The notes: generated by a model from the sequence alone, not told the origin. DNA of 7,742 nucleotides from JAHJQQ01 sp041739295 (GCA_041739295.1 JBGSOE010000423.1:1-7742); one strand, 5' to 3'. Positions 1 to 6,706 are shown, numbered from the stretch's first letter. Made by a program: numbers and translations.

Positions 1-136
1 CAGATCTTCAGCTCTGTCCCCGTTGTGGTACCACACAATCAAGCGGAACCACCCAACAATCATCTCTGACGACCGCCGCGGCTTCGTTAGACCACGTGGT
101 CCGCACGGACGGGGACAGAGCTGAAGATCTGTCCCC
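1..136. repeat. REPIN-like paired palindromic repeat, left end clipped by the window
   Basis: Positions 1-23 and 109-131 are a perfect 23-bp inverted repeat (arm begins CAGATCTTCAGC and ends CTGTCCCCGT). The right copy is itself an imperfect palindrome: GGGGACAGA at 111-119 pairs with TCTGTCCCC at 128-136 around an 8-base loop. By symmetry the left copy should begin with GGGGA just outside the window, so the whole unit would be about 141 bp. The spacer contains two further short palindromes, TGTGGTACCACA at 24-35 and ACCACGTGGT at 91-100. Two inverted hairpin repeats around a short spacer is the layout of REP doublets (REPINs), which are mobilised in trans by RAYT tyrosine transposases. No transposase is in the window and I see no GTAG-type tetranucleotide flank, so the REPIN assignment is inference. 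The hairpin lies 33 bp past the ubiC stop and has no T-run, so it is not a clear intrinsic terminator. Confidence 0.7.
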
Positions 137-168
137 ACTTCGGTGGAGCATTACGCGGTGGGCATGAC

Positions 169-759
169 CTAGCGTCTTTTCGTCTTGGCGCGAGAGGTAT
201 GACAGACACCGATACCCGGCAAAAAATATTCACTCACCAGCAACGGCTTACCACCAAGCCGGAACACCGAGCGCCTTCCCCAGATCTCCTCGGGCCTGCG
301 CTTGAGACCCTGAACTGCGGCAGCATAAAGCCGATGGCCGTTCTGGATCGGGGCAACTTCCACCGGACCCCGAACCATATGCGGATCGGCAAATAGCACC
401 GCACCCAGCGGACGATTGCCCAAATGTGCAAGATGCCGCTGTTTGCCGCTCAAAGTGTTTACCGGAATGACCGTCCGCGCAAATACCCAGGGGCGCCCGT
501 CACAGAGTAGATGCACTTCGCGGATCAATGCCTTTCGTCTCTGCCGCAATCCCAGCGCGAGATATTCGTCCAACCGTGGCCGCCCCCAACCCTGCTGCTC
601 TACGCGCACGCTGAATGTCCCAGCACATGCCTGCTGCACCCTCCGCGTAAGCGAGGTCGCATCAAACAACCAGCAACGCAACTCATTGGATGGTTGGCGA
701 AAGAGTAGTTGATGCTTGCGCAGCCAGCGCATGCACGGCGCATGATTTGAATGAGGCAT
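169..759 (-). CDS. ubiC: Chorismate lyase (chorismate--pyruvate lyase) UbiC
   Basis: Cytosolic enzyme that splits chorismate into 4-hydroxybenzoate and pyruvate, the first committed step of ubiquinone synthesis. Recognised by family blocks, numbered on the 196-aa form: LIREVHLLCDG with Arg80 equivalent to the E. coli active-site Arg76, WVFARTVIPVNTLSG at about 91-105, LGNRPLGAVLF, WGRRSVFRLGGKPLL, and SEYFLP with Glu177 equivalent to E. coli Glu155. It has about 15 more residues before WGRR than E. coli UbiC, and a short basic tail ending KTKRR. Start choice is uncertain. The ATG at 759 fits the N-terminal length of the Pseudomonas protein as I remember it and has a weak GGA upstream. An ATG at 786 (205 aa) has no visible ribosome site, and an ATG at 732 also exists. 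It is codirectional with recG across a 287-bp spacer, so it may have its own promoter. No ubiA is visible downstream before the window ends. Confidence 0.92.
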   Translation of the reverse strand: MPHSNHAPCMRWLRKHQLLFRQPSNELRCWLFDATSLTRRVQQACAGTFSVRVEQQGWGRPRLDEYLALGLRQRRKALIREVHLLCDGRPWVFARTVIPVNTLSGKQRHLAHLGNRPLGAVLFADPHMVRGPVEVAPIQNGHRLYAAAVQGLKRRPEEIWGRRSVFRLGGKPLLVSEYFLPGIGVCHTSRAKTKRR

Positions 760-844
760 TACTAGCAATCCAAATTGGGGTGCCATTATGGCACAAGCAG
801 CCGATGTTTCTCGTTAACCCATATAATTTACGCTCAAACAAATC

Positions 845-966
845 GTCGGACGCGGCCTTCGGCCTGAACGGCTGTTCATCACAGCTGTCACCGTGATGAA
901 CATTAAGATGGCTATCTTCTTTACCGTAACAACTTCGCGTTGTACCGCGAGGTTGATTCATCCGAC
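845..966. repeat. GTCGGA-bounded structured intergenic element
   Basis: The recG-ubiC spacer has no credible gene but is dense in inverted repeats. This stretch starts GTCGGACGCGG (845-855) and ends ATCCGACCTACGG (960-972), so its ends are inverted copies of GTCGGA. Inside are GGCC-TTC-GGCC at 854-864, a perfect 10-bp stem TGTTCATCAC (873-882) with GTGATGAACA (893-902), and a 9-bp stem at 931-939 with 946-954 containing one G-T pair. GTCGGA...TCCGAC boundaries resemble the REP-family repeats of enterobacteria and other gammaproteobacteria. Membership of a named family is inference. None of the stems is followed by a T-tract in the recG direction. Confidence 0.5.
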
Positions 967-993
967 CTACGGTTAATATGCGCAGTCCGCAGA

Positions 994-1025
994 TCGGATT
1001 CAACGGCGTTCGCCGCGCGTCCGAC
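994..1025. repeat. REP-like hairpin downstream of recG
   Basis: Imperfect nested hairpin: TCGGA at 994-998 pairs with TCCGA at 1020-1024, and inside it CGGCG at 1004-1008 pairs with CGCCG at 1011-1015. Read on the minus strand it goes GTCGGACGCGCGGCG, AACG, CCG, then ATCCGA, which resembles the E. coli REP layout. It lies about 20 bp after the recG stop codon, where such repeats often protect mRNA 3' ends. Its GTCGGACGCG arm is also an inverted copy of the start of the neighbouring element at 845, so 845-1025 may be one composite unit. Confidence 0.45.
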
Positions 1026-1046
1026 AATCATGCATGACAAGCGTCG

Positions 1047-3143
1047 TTACACCTCGCCATAGCGACTGGCATCACCCAACCAGCGACGGATCAGCGGCGC
1101 AGCGCTCTCAGGATAGGATTCCAACAAAGTTTCTGCCGCCTGCTCCACGCTTGGCAACAGATCCTGATCGCGCAGCAGATCTGCGATGCGCAGACTGAGC
1201 AGTCCGGTTTGACGCGTACCCAGCACCTCACCGGGACCGCGCAATTCCAAATCGCGGCGCGCTATCTCGAAACCATCGGTGGTATCGCGCAGCACACCCA
1301 GCCGCGCGCGCGCCTGTTCCGACAGCGGGCCGCGGTACATCAACACACAGCTGCTTTGTGCCGCACCGCGGCCGACGCGCCCGCGCAACTGGTGCAACTG
1401 CGCCAATCCCAAGCGCTCGGCATTCTCAACAATCATCAGCGAGGCATTCGGCACATCGACACCCACCTCGATAACCGTGGTCGCTACCAGCAGATTCAGC
1501 TCACCGGCCTTGAAGCTCGCCATCACGGCTTCTTTGTCATTCGATTTCATACGCCCATGCACCAGACCCACATGTAACTCCGGCAGCGCTTCGGCCAGCT
1601 GCACCGCGGTGTCTTCGGCAGCCTGACATTGCAGCGCCTCGGATTCCTCAATCAGCGTACACACCCAATAGGCCTGACGCCCTTGCGAGCAGGCCTGGCG
1701 CACACGCTCAACTATCTCGGGGCGGCGGTTATCGGGGATCACCACGGTCTGTACCGGCGAGCGTCCCGGCGGCAGCTCATCAATGATTGAGGCGTCCAGA
1801 TCTGCATACAGCGTCATCGCCAGGGTGCGTGGGATTGGCGTCGCGGTCATGGTCAACTGATGTGGTCGCGTCTCGCCTTGCTTGCCTTTATCGCGCAATG
1901 CCAGACGCTGATGCACACCAAAGCGATGCTGCTCATCGACAATCACCAGACCCAAGTGCGCAAACTGCACATCCTCCTGAAACAAGGCATGCGTGCCCAC
2001 CATCATGGATGCGGCACCGGTGGCGATGGCATCCAGCGTCACACTGCGCGCCTTGCCCTTGATCTTGCCCGACAGCCAGGCAACATCAAGCCCCAGCGGT
2101 ATCATCCAGGCATGGAAATTCCGGTAGTGCTGTTCGGCCAGCAGCTCCGTCGGCGCCATGATCGCAACCTGCGCACCGGCCTCGACCGCCTGCAACGCGG
2201 CCAGGGCTGCAACCACCGTCTTGCCGGAGCCGACGTCACCCTGCACCAAGCGCAGCATAGGATGATCGCGGCATAAATCCGCGGCGATCTCCTCGACCAC
2301 CCGCTGTTGCGCTGCGGTGAGTGTGAAGGCGAGTGCGGCGAGAAAGCGCGCACGCAGTCTGCCATCGCCCCGCAACACCGGTGCCAGCTGTGCCTTGGCA
2401 GCATAGCGCAGCTGACGCAGACTCAGGTGATGCGCGAGCAGTTCTTCGAAGACCAACCGTTGCTGCGAAGGATGCCGGCCGGATTCTAATTCAGCGACAC
2501 TGGCTTCGGGTGGAGGACGGTGCACGTAGCGGATCGCCGCCGCAAGCGAGGGTAGTTTAAATTTTTTGAGGATTTCCGGAGGGAGCCAATCATGCAGGCA
2601 TGCATCGCCGGTCTGCGCCAGCCGCGCCAATGCCTGCTCGGCGAGCGGACGCAGGCTCAGCTGATGCAAACCCTCAGTCGTTGGATATATCGGCGTCAGA
2701 TGTTCCTCGACTGCCTCGATGGCATGCTCATCAATCCGTTTGTATTCGGGATGCACCATTTCCAATGTCACCGCGCCGGGACGTACCTCACCGTAACAGC
2801 GCAACCGCACACCACGCGAGAAACCTGCCTGTTGATTGGCATTGAAGTGAAAGAAGCGCAGCGTGAGCGAGCCGGTGCCGTCAGAGATGCGCACCAGCAA
2901 CATGCGTTTGCGACCGAACTTTATTTCAGCAAGCTCGACATTGCCTTCGACAACCGCCTCATCACCCGGCCTCAGACTACCCATCGGCACAACGCGGGTA
3001 CGATCCTGATATCGCGACGGCAGGTGAAATAATAAATCCTGTATGGTTTCGATCCCCAGATTCGCCAGCCGCTGCGCCACGCGCGGGCCGACGCCGCGCA
3101 GCTGCGTGATCGGCTGCGATTGCAGATCAGGTGTTTGAGTCAT
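1047..3143 (-). CDS. recG: ATP-dependent DNA helicase RecG
   Basis: Double-strand DNA translocase that regresses stalled replication forks and drives branch migration of Holliday junctions and R-loops. On the 698-aa form the order is: N-terminal HhH-like start (LRGVGPRVAQRL, 15-26), OB-type wedge domain about 50-150, Walker A GDVGSGKT at 302-309, Walker B box DEQH at 403-406, motif III TATPIPRT at 433-440, helicase C-terminal motif QLRGRVGRG at 585-593, and the RecG TRG region DGFEIARRDLELRGPGEVLG at 623-642. Length matches E. coli RecG (693 aa), and no motif is missing. The ATG at 3143 is preferred because AAGGA sits 7 nt upstream at 3151-3155 and the protein then begins shortly before the conserved LRGVGP. 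An in-frame ATG at 3209 would add 22 unconserved residues. It follows ridA by 86 bp and is probably cotranscribed with it. Confidence 0.97.
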   Translation of the reverse strand: MTQTPDLQSQPITQLRGVGPRVAQRLANLGIETIQDLLFHLPSRYQDRTRVVPMGSLRPGDEAVVEGNVELAEIKFGRKRMLLVRISDGTGSLTLRFFHFNANQQAGFSRGVRLRCYGEVRPGAVTLEMVHPEYKRIDEHAIEAVEEHLTPIYPTTEGLHQLSLRPLAEQALARLAQTGDACLHDWLPPEILKKFKLPSLAAAIRYVHRPPPEASVAELESGRHPSQQRLVFEELLAHHLSLRQLRYAAKAQLAPVLRGDGRLRARFLAALAFTLTAAQQRVVEEIAADLCRDHPMLRLVQGDVGSGKTVVAALAALQAVEAGAQVAIMAPTELLAEQHYRNFHAWMIPLGLDVAWLSGKIKGKARSVTLDAIATGAASMMVGTHALFQEDVQFAHLGLVIVDEQHRFGVHQRLALRDKGKQGETRPHQLTMTATPIPRTLAMTLYADLDASIIDELPPGRSPVQTVVIPDNRRPEIVERVRQACSQGRQAYWVCTLIEESEALQCQAAEDTAVQLAEALPELHVGLVHGRMKSNDKEAVMASFKAGELNLLVATTVIEVGVDVPNASLMIVENAERLGLAQLHQLRGRVGRGAAQSSCVLMYRGPLSEQARARLGVLRDTTDGFEIARRDLELRGPGEVLGTRQTGLLSLRIADLLRDQDLLPSVEQAAETLLESYPESAAPLIRRWLGDASRYGEV

Positions 3144-3150
3144 GCGCACA

Positions 3151-3155
3151 TCCTT
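3151..3155 (-). promoter_or_regulatory. Shine-Dalgarno site of recG (decides the start)
   Basis: Minus-strand AAGGA lies 7 nt before the ATG at 3143. The competing upstream ATG at 3209 has no comparable purine-rich site. Confidence 0.6.
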
Positions 3156-3229
3156 GTGCAATGAAGTTGGCATGTCAGCGGTAACAACGTTCAGATTTCC
3201 ATTCGCCATCCATCACAAATGGACGAGCA

Positions 3230-3616
3230 TCAGTCGCCAAGCACCATTACCGCATCCATCTCCACCGCAGCGCCTTTGGGCAGCGAAGCGACGCCGACTG
3301 CGGCGCGTGCCGGATACGGCTGCTGGAAATATTCCGCCATCACTTGATTGACTAATGGGAAATGACTCAGGTCGGTGAGAAAGATATTCAGCTTGGCGAT
3401 ATCAGCCAACGAACCGCCGGCCGCCACACAGACCGCGGACACATTATCGAACACGCGGCGGATCTGCGCCTGCATGTCACCGGCCACCATCTCCATGGTT
3501 TCCGGCACCAGCGGTATCTGCCCGGACAGATACACAGTATTACCGGCCTTGACCGCCTGCGAGTAAGTTCCGATCGCTTGCGGCGCTTTATCGGTGGCAA
3601 TGATTTCGCGAGCCAC
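3230..3616 (-). CDS. ridA: RidA family reactive enamine/imine deaminase
   Basis: YjgF/YER057c/UK114 family protein, a cytosolic homotrimer that hydrolyses reactive 2-aminoacrylate and other enamine/imine intermediates released by PLP enzymes. With the GTG start at 3616 the protein is 128 aa, the usual family length, and begins AREIIATDKAPQAIGTYSQAV, aligning with E. coli RidA. Key residues are present: SGQIP at 31-35, Arg104 in YPARAAV (E. coli Arg105) and Glu119 in VEMDAV (E. coli Glu120). The start is set by AGGAG 6 nt upstream. Reading further upstream gives a spurious hydrophobic extension (to an ATG at 3730) encoded by the neighbouring palindromic element. It lies between spoT and recG. 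That order is seen in other gammaproteobacteria, whereas E. coli has trmH there. The symbol is assigned by family; paralogues of the superfamily exist. Confidence 0.92.
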   Translation of the reverse strand: MAREIIATDKAPQAIGTYSQAVKAGNTVYLSGQIPLVPETMEMVAGDMQAQIRRVFDNVSAVCVAAGGSLADIAKLNIFLTDLSHFPLVNQVMAEYFQQPYPARAAVGVASLPKGAAVEMDAVMVLGD

Positions 3617-3622
3617 GGCTAT

Positions 3623-3627
3623 CTCCT
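3623..3627 (-). promoter_or_regulatory. Shine-Dalgarno site of ridA supporting a GTG start
   Basis: Minus-strand AGGAG with a 6-nt spacer to GTG at 3616. This is the strongest ribosome site in the window, and it fixes a non-ATG start that a longest-ORF rule would miss. Confidence 0.75.
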
Positions 3628-3654
3628 GCTGTAATGAAAAATCGAATGAAACCT

Positions 3655-3831
3655 TCTCAACAAGAAGGCACAAAAGGCGCGCGAAGAATAATCCAAAAAA
3701 ACAAAACAGGGATTTTGCCACGGAATACACGGAACAATATATGAATTCAAAGAGGATCTATTCTGTGTTGTTCCGTAGCTACAATAACCTTTGATTATCC
3801 TTGGTGCGCCTTTGGCTTCTTAGCGTTGAGA
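3655..3831. mobile_element. MITE-like palindromic element between spoT and ridA
   Basis: About 177 bp with imperfect terminal inverted repeats. The left arm is 3655-3688: TCTCAAC, AAGAAG, AAAGGCGC. The right arm is 3799-3831 and on the opposite strand reads TCTCAAC, GCT, AAGAAG, CC, AAAGGCGC. Nested inside is a second imperfect inverted repeat, 3717-3734 with 3761-3779, whose arms carry CCACGGAATACACGGAA. These pair almost fully with one mismatch, one bulge and two G-T pairs. The element is AT-rich compared with the flanking genes and codes for no protein. The right end stops 10 bp from the spoT stop codon, and the left end lies 38 bp from the ridA start. Terminal repeats, small size and lack of a gene fit a non-autonomous MITE. 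No clear target-site duplication is visible, and I cannot identify a parent transposon. Confidence 0.6.
3695..3779 (-). terminator. Possible terminator-like hairpin plus T-tract after spoT
   Basis: Read in the spoT direction, the long stem formed by 3779-3761 and 3734-3717 is followed within about 10 nt by a T-rich run: a weak CAAAA/TTTTG stem (3716-3703) and then seven T residues (complement of 3701-3695). The gap between the large stem and the T-run is longer than in a classical intrinsic terminator, so any effect would be partial. It belongs to the inserted element rather than to the ancestral operon. Confidence 0.3.
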
Positions 3832-3841
3832 TCCTGCGTAA

Positions 3842-6028
3842 TCAGCTCTTGGTGCGACTGATGCGCAGCACCAGCGGGATATGCCGGATGCGCCGCATAA
3901 CCCGCGCCAGATGCAGACGATCACGCACTGTAACGGTGAACGCCAGAGTGCTGTTCAGACCATCGCGTTCTTCGATGCCGACGTTTTCGATGTTTGAACC
4001 CATATCAGCGATGGCCGCCGCCACCGTCGCCAGCACACCGCGCTGATTGGCAACGTCCACCCGCAGCTCGACCGAGAACTCGCCAGTGACATCACGCTCC
4101 CACTCCACATCCACCCATTTCTCCGGGCGGTTGCGATAATCGGCAATCGTCTTGCAAGTCTCGGTGTGGATGATGATGCCACGCCCGGCGCTAACAAAAC
4201 CGGCAATGCGATCACCGGGAATCGGCCGGCAGCATTTAGCGAAACTCACGACCATGCCTTCTGTGCCACGGATCGCCAATGGCGTTCCGCTGACAGGTAC
4301 GGGACCAGACCCTGTAGCCGGTTCAGAAAATTCGTCGCCCGCCTGCAACCGACGCGCCGCCAACATCGGCATCCGATTGCCCAGTCCGATATCTTCCAGC
4401 AGATCGTCTACCGATTTCAGCCCATAGGAAACGGCGATTTCCAACAGACGCGCCTCGCTCACTTCCGCCGGCACCACCCCGATACTCAGTAACGCTTTGT
4501 CGAGCAGACGCCTTCCCAGGCTCACTGCTTCTCCGGTATGCAGGTTTTTCAGGTAATGACGGATGTTGGAGCGCGCTTTGCCGGTGACAGCAAAATTCAG
4601 CCAGCTGGGATTGGGGTGTGCGCCGGGCGCAGTGATGATCTCGACCGTCTGACCGTTGAGCAAGGCTGTGCGCAGCGGCGCCAGACGCCGATCAATCTTG
4701 GCGGCGATGCAGGTATTGCCGACATCGGTATGTACGGCGTAGGCAAAATCCACCGCCGTGGCGCCGCGCGGCAGTTCCATGATCTCGCCCTTGGGCGTGA
4801 ACACATAAACCTCATCGGGAAACAGATCGATCTTGACGTTTTCGAGAAACTCCAGTGAATTGCCGGCATGCTTCTGCATTTCCAGCAACTCGCGCAACCA
4901 CACACGCGCGCGCGCATGTGCATTACCGGCGCCATCGCCACCGCTTTTATACAGCCAGTGCGCGGCGATACCGGCTTCAGCGACGCGCTCCATATCATCG
5001 GTACGAATCTGCACTTCAATCGGCACACCGTAAGGTCCGAACAACACAGTGTGCAATGATTGATAGCCGTTCGCCTTCGGAATGGCGATGTAATCCTTGA
5101 AACGCCCAGGCACCGGTTTGTACAGACTATGCACAACACCGAGCACGCGGTAACTGGTATCGACGCTGTCGACCACCACACGGAAGGCGTAGACGTCAAA
5201 CACGTCATGGAACGATAGCCGCTTGTTGCGCATTTTCAGATATAGGCTGTAGAGGTGCTTCTCACGACTGAGAACACGTCCCGCGATGCCATCCTGTTCC
5301 AGGCGCTGGCGGATGGCCGCTTCGATCTTAGTCAATATTTCTTTACGGTTGCCGCGCGCACTCTTGACCCGTTCGGCAAGCACACGCGAGCGCAGCGGAT
5401 AGTAAGCCGCGAAACCCAGATCTTCGAGCTCCAAACGCAGATTATTCATGCCCAGACGATTGGCAATCGGTGCGTAGATATCCAGGGTTTCGCGGGCAAT
5501 GCGCCGGCGCTTATCGGGCGGCATGACACCAAGCGTGCGCATGTTGTGCAGCCGGTCGGCGAGTTTGATCATGATCACGCGGATATCGCGCACCATCGCC
5601 AGCATCATCTTGCGGAAGTTTTCCGCCTGCGCCTCGGCCTGACTTTCGAATTTGATCAGGGTGAGCTTACTGACGCCATCGACCAGCTCCGCGACCTCTT
5701 CGCCGAACAGCTTGTCGACCTGTTCCTTCAGTGTGCCGGTGTCTTCAATGACGTCGTGCAGAATCGCGGCGATGATGCTCTTGTAGTCCATGCGCATGCC
5801 CGCGAGGATCTGCGCCACCGCCAGCGGGTGATAAATATAGGGTTCCCCGGAAACGCGCTGCTGCCCCTCATGGGCTTCGGCGCTGAACAGGTAGGCACGA
5901 TAGACCTCGCGGATCTGGTCTTCGTCGAGATAGGCATCCAGCTGACGGCACAGATCGCTGATCAGCAAGCGTGGCTCGCTGTCGGGATTCGCGATGTGTT
6001 CTGGATTGACCGCCATGGTTTTCCGCAT
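3842..6028 (-). CDS. spoT: Bifunctional (p)ppGpp synthetase/hydrolase SpoT
   Basis: Long RSH-family enzyme that degrades (p)ppGpp to GDP/GTP and pyrophosphate and can synthesise it weakly, setting the stringent response. On 728 aa: HD hydrolase domain with His53 (AHEG), the HD pair in ILHDVIEDT at 91-92 and Asp157 in LADRLHN; synthetase domain about 240-360 with RFKDYIA at 309-315, NGYQSLHT at 320-327 and EVQIRT at 338-343; TGS domain about 400-465 (DLFPDEVYVFTPKG); helical region; KCCRPIPGD zinc-finger-like motif at 598-606; C-terminal ACT domain about 650-725. An RxKD rather than ExDD motif and an intact HD domain mark a bifunctional SpoT, not RelA. E. coli SpoT is 702 aa. An in-frame ATG at 6016 with GGA upstream is an equally possible start (724 aa). 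A 281-bp gap from rpoZ allows a separate promoter. Confidence 0.97.
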   Translation of the reverse strand: MRKTMAVNPEHIANPDSEPRLLISDLCRQLDAYLDEDQIREVYRAYLFSAEAHEGQQRVSGEPYIYHPLAVAQILAGMRMDYKSIIAAILHDVIEDTGTLKEQVDKLFGEEVAELVDGVSKLTLIKFESQAEAQAENFRKMMLAMVRDIRVIMIKLADRLHNMRTLGVMPPDKRRRIARETLDIYAPIANRLGMNNLRLELEDLGFAAYYPLRSRVLAERVKSARGNRKEILTKIEAAIRQRLEQDGIAGRVLSREKHLYSLYLKMRNKRLSFHDVFDVYAFRVVVDSVDTSYRVLGVVHSLYKPVPGRFKDYIAIPKANGYQSLHTVLFGPYGVPIEVQIRTDDMERVAEAGIAAHWLYKSGGDGAGNAHARARVWLRELLEMQKHAGNSLEFLENVKIDLFPDEVYVFTPKGEIMELPRGATAVDFAYAVHTDVGNTCIAAKIDRRLAPLRTALLNGQTVEIITAPGAHPNPSWLNFAVTGKARSNIRHYLKNLHTGEAVSLGRRLLDKALLSIGVVPAEVSEARLLEIAVSYGLKSVDDLLEDIGLGNRMPMLAARRLQAGDEFSEPATGSGPVPVSGTPLAIRGTEGMVVSFAKCCRPIPGDRIAGFVSAGRGIIIHTETCKTIADYRNRPEKWVDVEWERDVTGEFSVELRVDVANQRGVLATVAAAIADMGSNIENVGIEERDGLNSTLAFTVTVRDRLHLARVMRRIRHIPLVLRISRTKS

Positions 6029-6057
6029 TCAGCCTGATTGCCGTTCGGACACAATCT

Positions 6058-6146
6058 AAGGAACCGGCCGGATGCGAGAACTACGCCAAGGAACCTCTGA
6101 TTAATTCACAACAGCGGCTCATCTCGCTGGATTAAATCAATCTGAG
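6058..6146. repeat. Palindromic, possibly IS/MITE-derived sequence between rpoZ and spoT
   Basis: AAGGAACC occurs twice as a direct repeat exactly 30 bp apart (6058-6065, 6088-6095). The second copy runs into a palindrome: CTCTGATTAAT (6095-6105) is mirrored by ATTAAATCAATCTGAG (6131-6146) with a few inserted bases. Within it CAGCG (6112-6116) pairs perfectly with CGCTG (6125-6129) around an 8-base loop. CCGGCCGG at 6064-6071 is another short palindrome. The AAGGAACCTCTGATT edge looks like an insertion-sequence end to me, but I cannot match it to a family. The rest of the spacer, 6147-6272, shows nothing I can name. Confidence 0.4.
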
Positions 6147-6272
6147 ACGCCCCTGCGCACCGGCCAGAGTTTAGCTCGCTGCGCGTGACAACATCTCGCA
6201 CATTCCAGACACGCGCCGCGTTGCGTCACCTGGGATCATAGGGCAAGGGATAGCCAGCGTCACCTAACTGAT

Positions 6273-6299
6273 ACCACGGCAGCAGGAAGCTGCCATGGT
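6273..6299 (-). terminator. Hairpin directly after rpoZ (no clear T-tract)
   Basis: In the transcribed minus strand ACCATGGCAGC, loop TTCCT, GCTGCCGTGGT forms an 11-bp stem that is fully paired if one U-G wobble is allowed. It begins about 10 nt after the rpoZ stop codon. The sequence that follows (ATCAGTTAGG) has no T-run, so this is either a partial or Rho-assisted terminator or an mRNA-stabilising 3' hairpin separating gmk-rpoZ from spoT. Confidence 0.5.
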
Positions 6300-6309
6300 G
6301 ATGGGGAAT

Positions 6310-6657
6310 TTAGCCTTCGTCATCCGTATCGGCCGCGGGCGGGAGAATGACTTCATGCTCATCGGCCTCGGGAGGCGCGACCAGATCACCGCCAGCGACA
6401 TCCGCGAACAGGGCCTCTGCACGGGCGACCATGTCGGGCGCCTCTTCTACCGGCTCGTCGACCACATCCAGAATGGCGGGACCAACCAAACCTTCGGCGA
6501 TCTCGCGCAGCGCCAGCACCGTGGGCTTGTCATTTTCCCAATCCAGCTTCGAGGTCGAACCATTCGCCAGCTGACGGGCACGCTTTGAGGCAACCAGTAC
6601 CAGCTCGAAGCGGTTGGCAACGTTATCCAGACAGTCTTCAACAGTTATGCGCGCCAT
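6310..6657 (-). CDS. rpoZ: RNA polymerase omega subunit RpoZ
   Basis: Smallest core RNA polymerase subunit. It wraps the beta-prime C terminus, aids assembly and helps form a ppGpp-binding site in enterobacterial polymerase. The 115-aa product starts MARITVEDCLDNVANRFELV and carries the family blocks NRFELVLVASKRARQL (15-30) and ENDKPTVLALREIAEGL (41-57). It is about 24 residues longer than E. coli omega (91 aa). The extra part is a strongly acidic C-terminal tail (from about residue 67, ending DTDDEG) that looks disordered. The start is supported by AAGG about 8 nt upstream. It is 49 bp downstream of gmk, so the two are very likely cotranscribed. A terminator-like hairpin follows the stop codon. 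Confidence 0.96.
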   Translation of the reverse strand: MARITVEDCLDNVANRFELVLVASKRARQLANGSTSKLDWENDKPTVLALREIAEGLVGPAILDVVDEPVEEAPDMVARAEALFADVAGGDLVAPPEADEHEVILPPAADTDDEG

Positions 6658-6706
6658 GGTTCAGACCTTAATTTACGAGATTGTGGGGAGGGGGAGTCTA
6701 CCCAAT

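Noticed and set aside
683..1027. Minus-strand open frame of 114 codons between recG and ubiC
   Set aside because: It needs a TTG start, overlaps ubiC in another frame, crosses the hairpin repeats, and resembles no protein family I know.
2592..3032. Plus-strand open frame (146 codons) opposite recG
   Set aside because: Antisense shadow of recG with no recognisable domain or ribosome site.
3144..3209. Longer recG with 22 extra residues from an ATG at 3209
   Set aside because: No good ribosome site; AAGGA and the conserved N terminus both support the ATG at 3143.
3617..3730. N-terminal extension of ridA with a hydrophobic stretch, possible signal peptide or membrane anchor
   Set aside because: It is encoded by the palindromic element, is absent from the RidA family, and a strong AGGAG-GTG start lies downstream at 3616.
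5255..6037. Long plus-strand open frame (260 codons) opposite spoT
   Set aside because: It is the antisense shadow of the well-conserved spoT coding sequence in a GC-rich gene, and its translation shows no family motifs.
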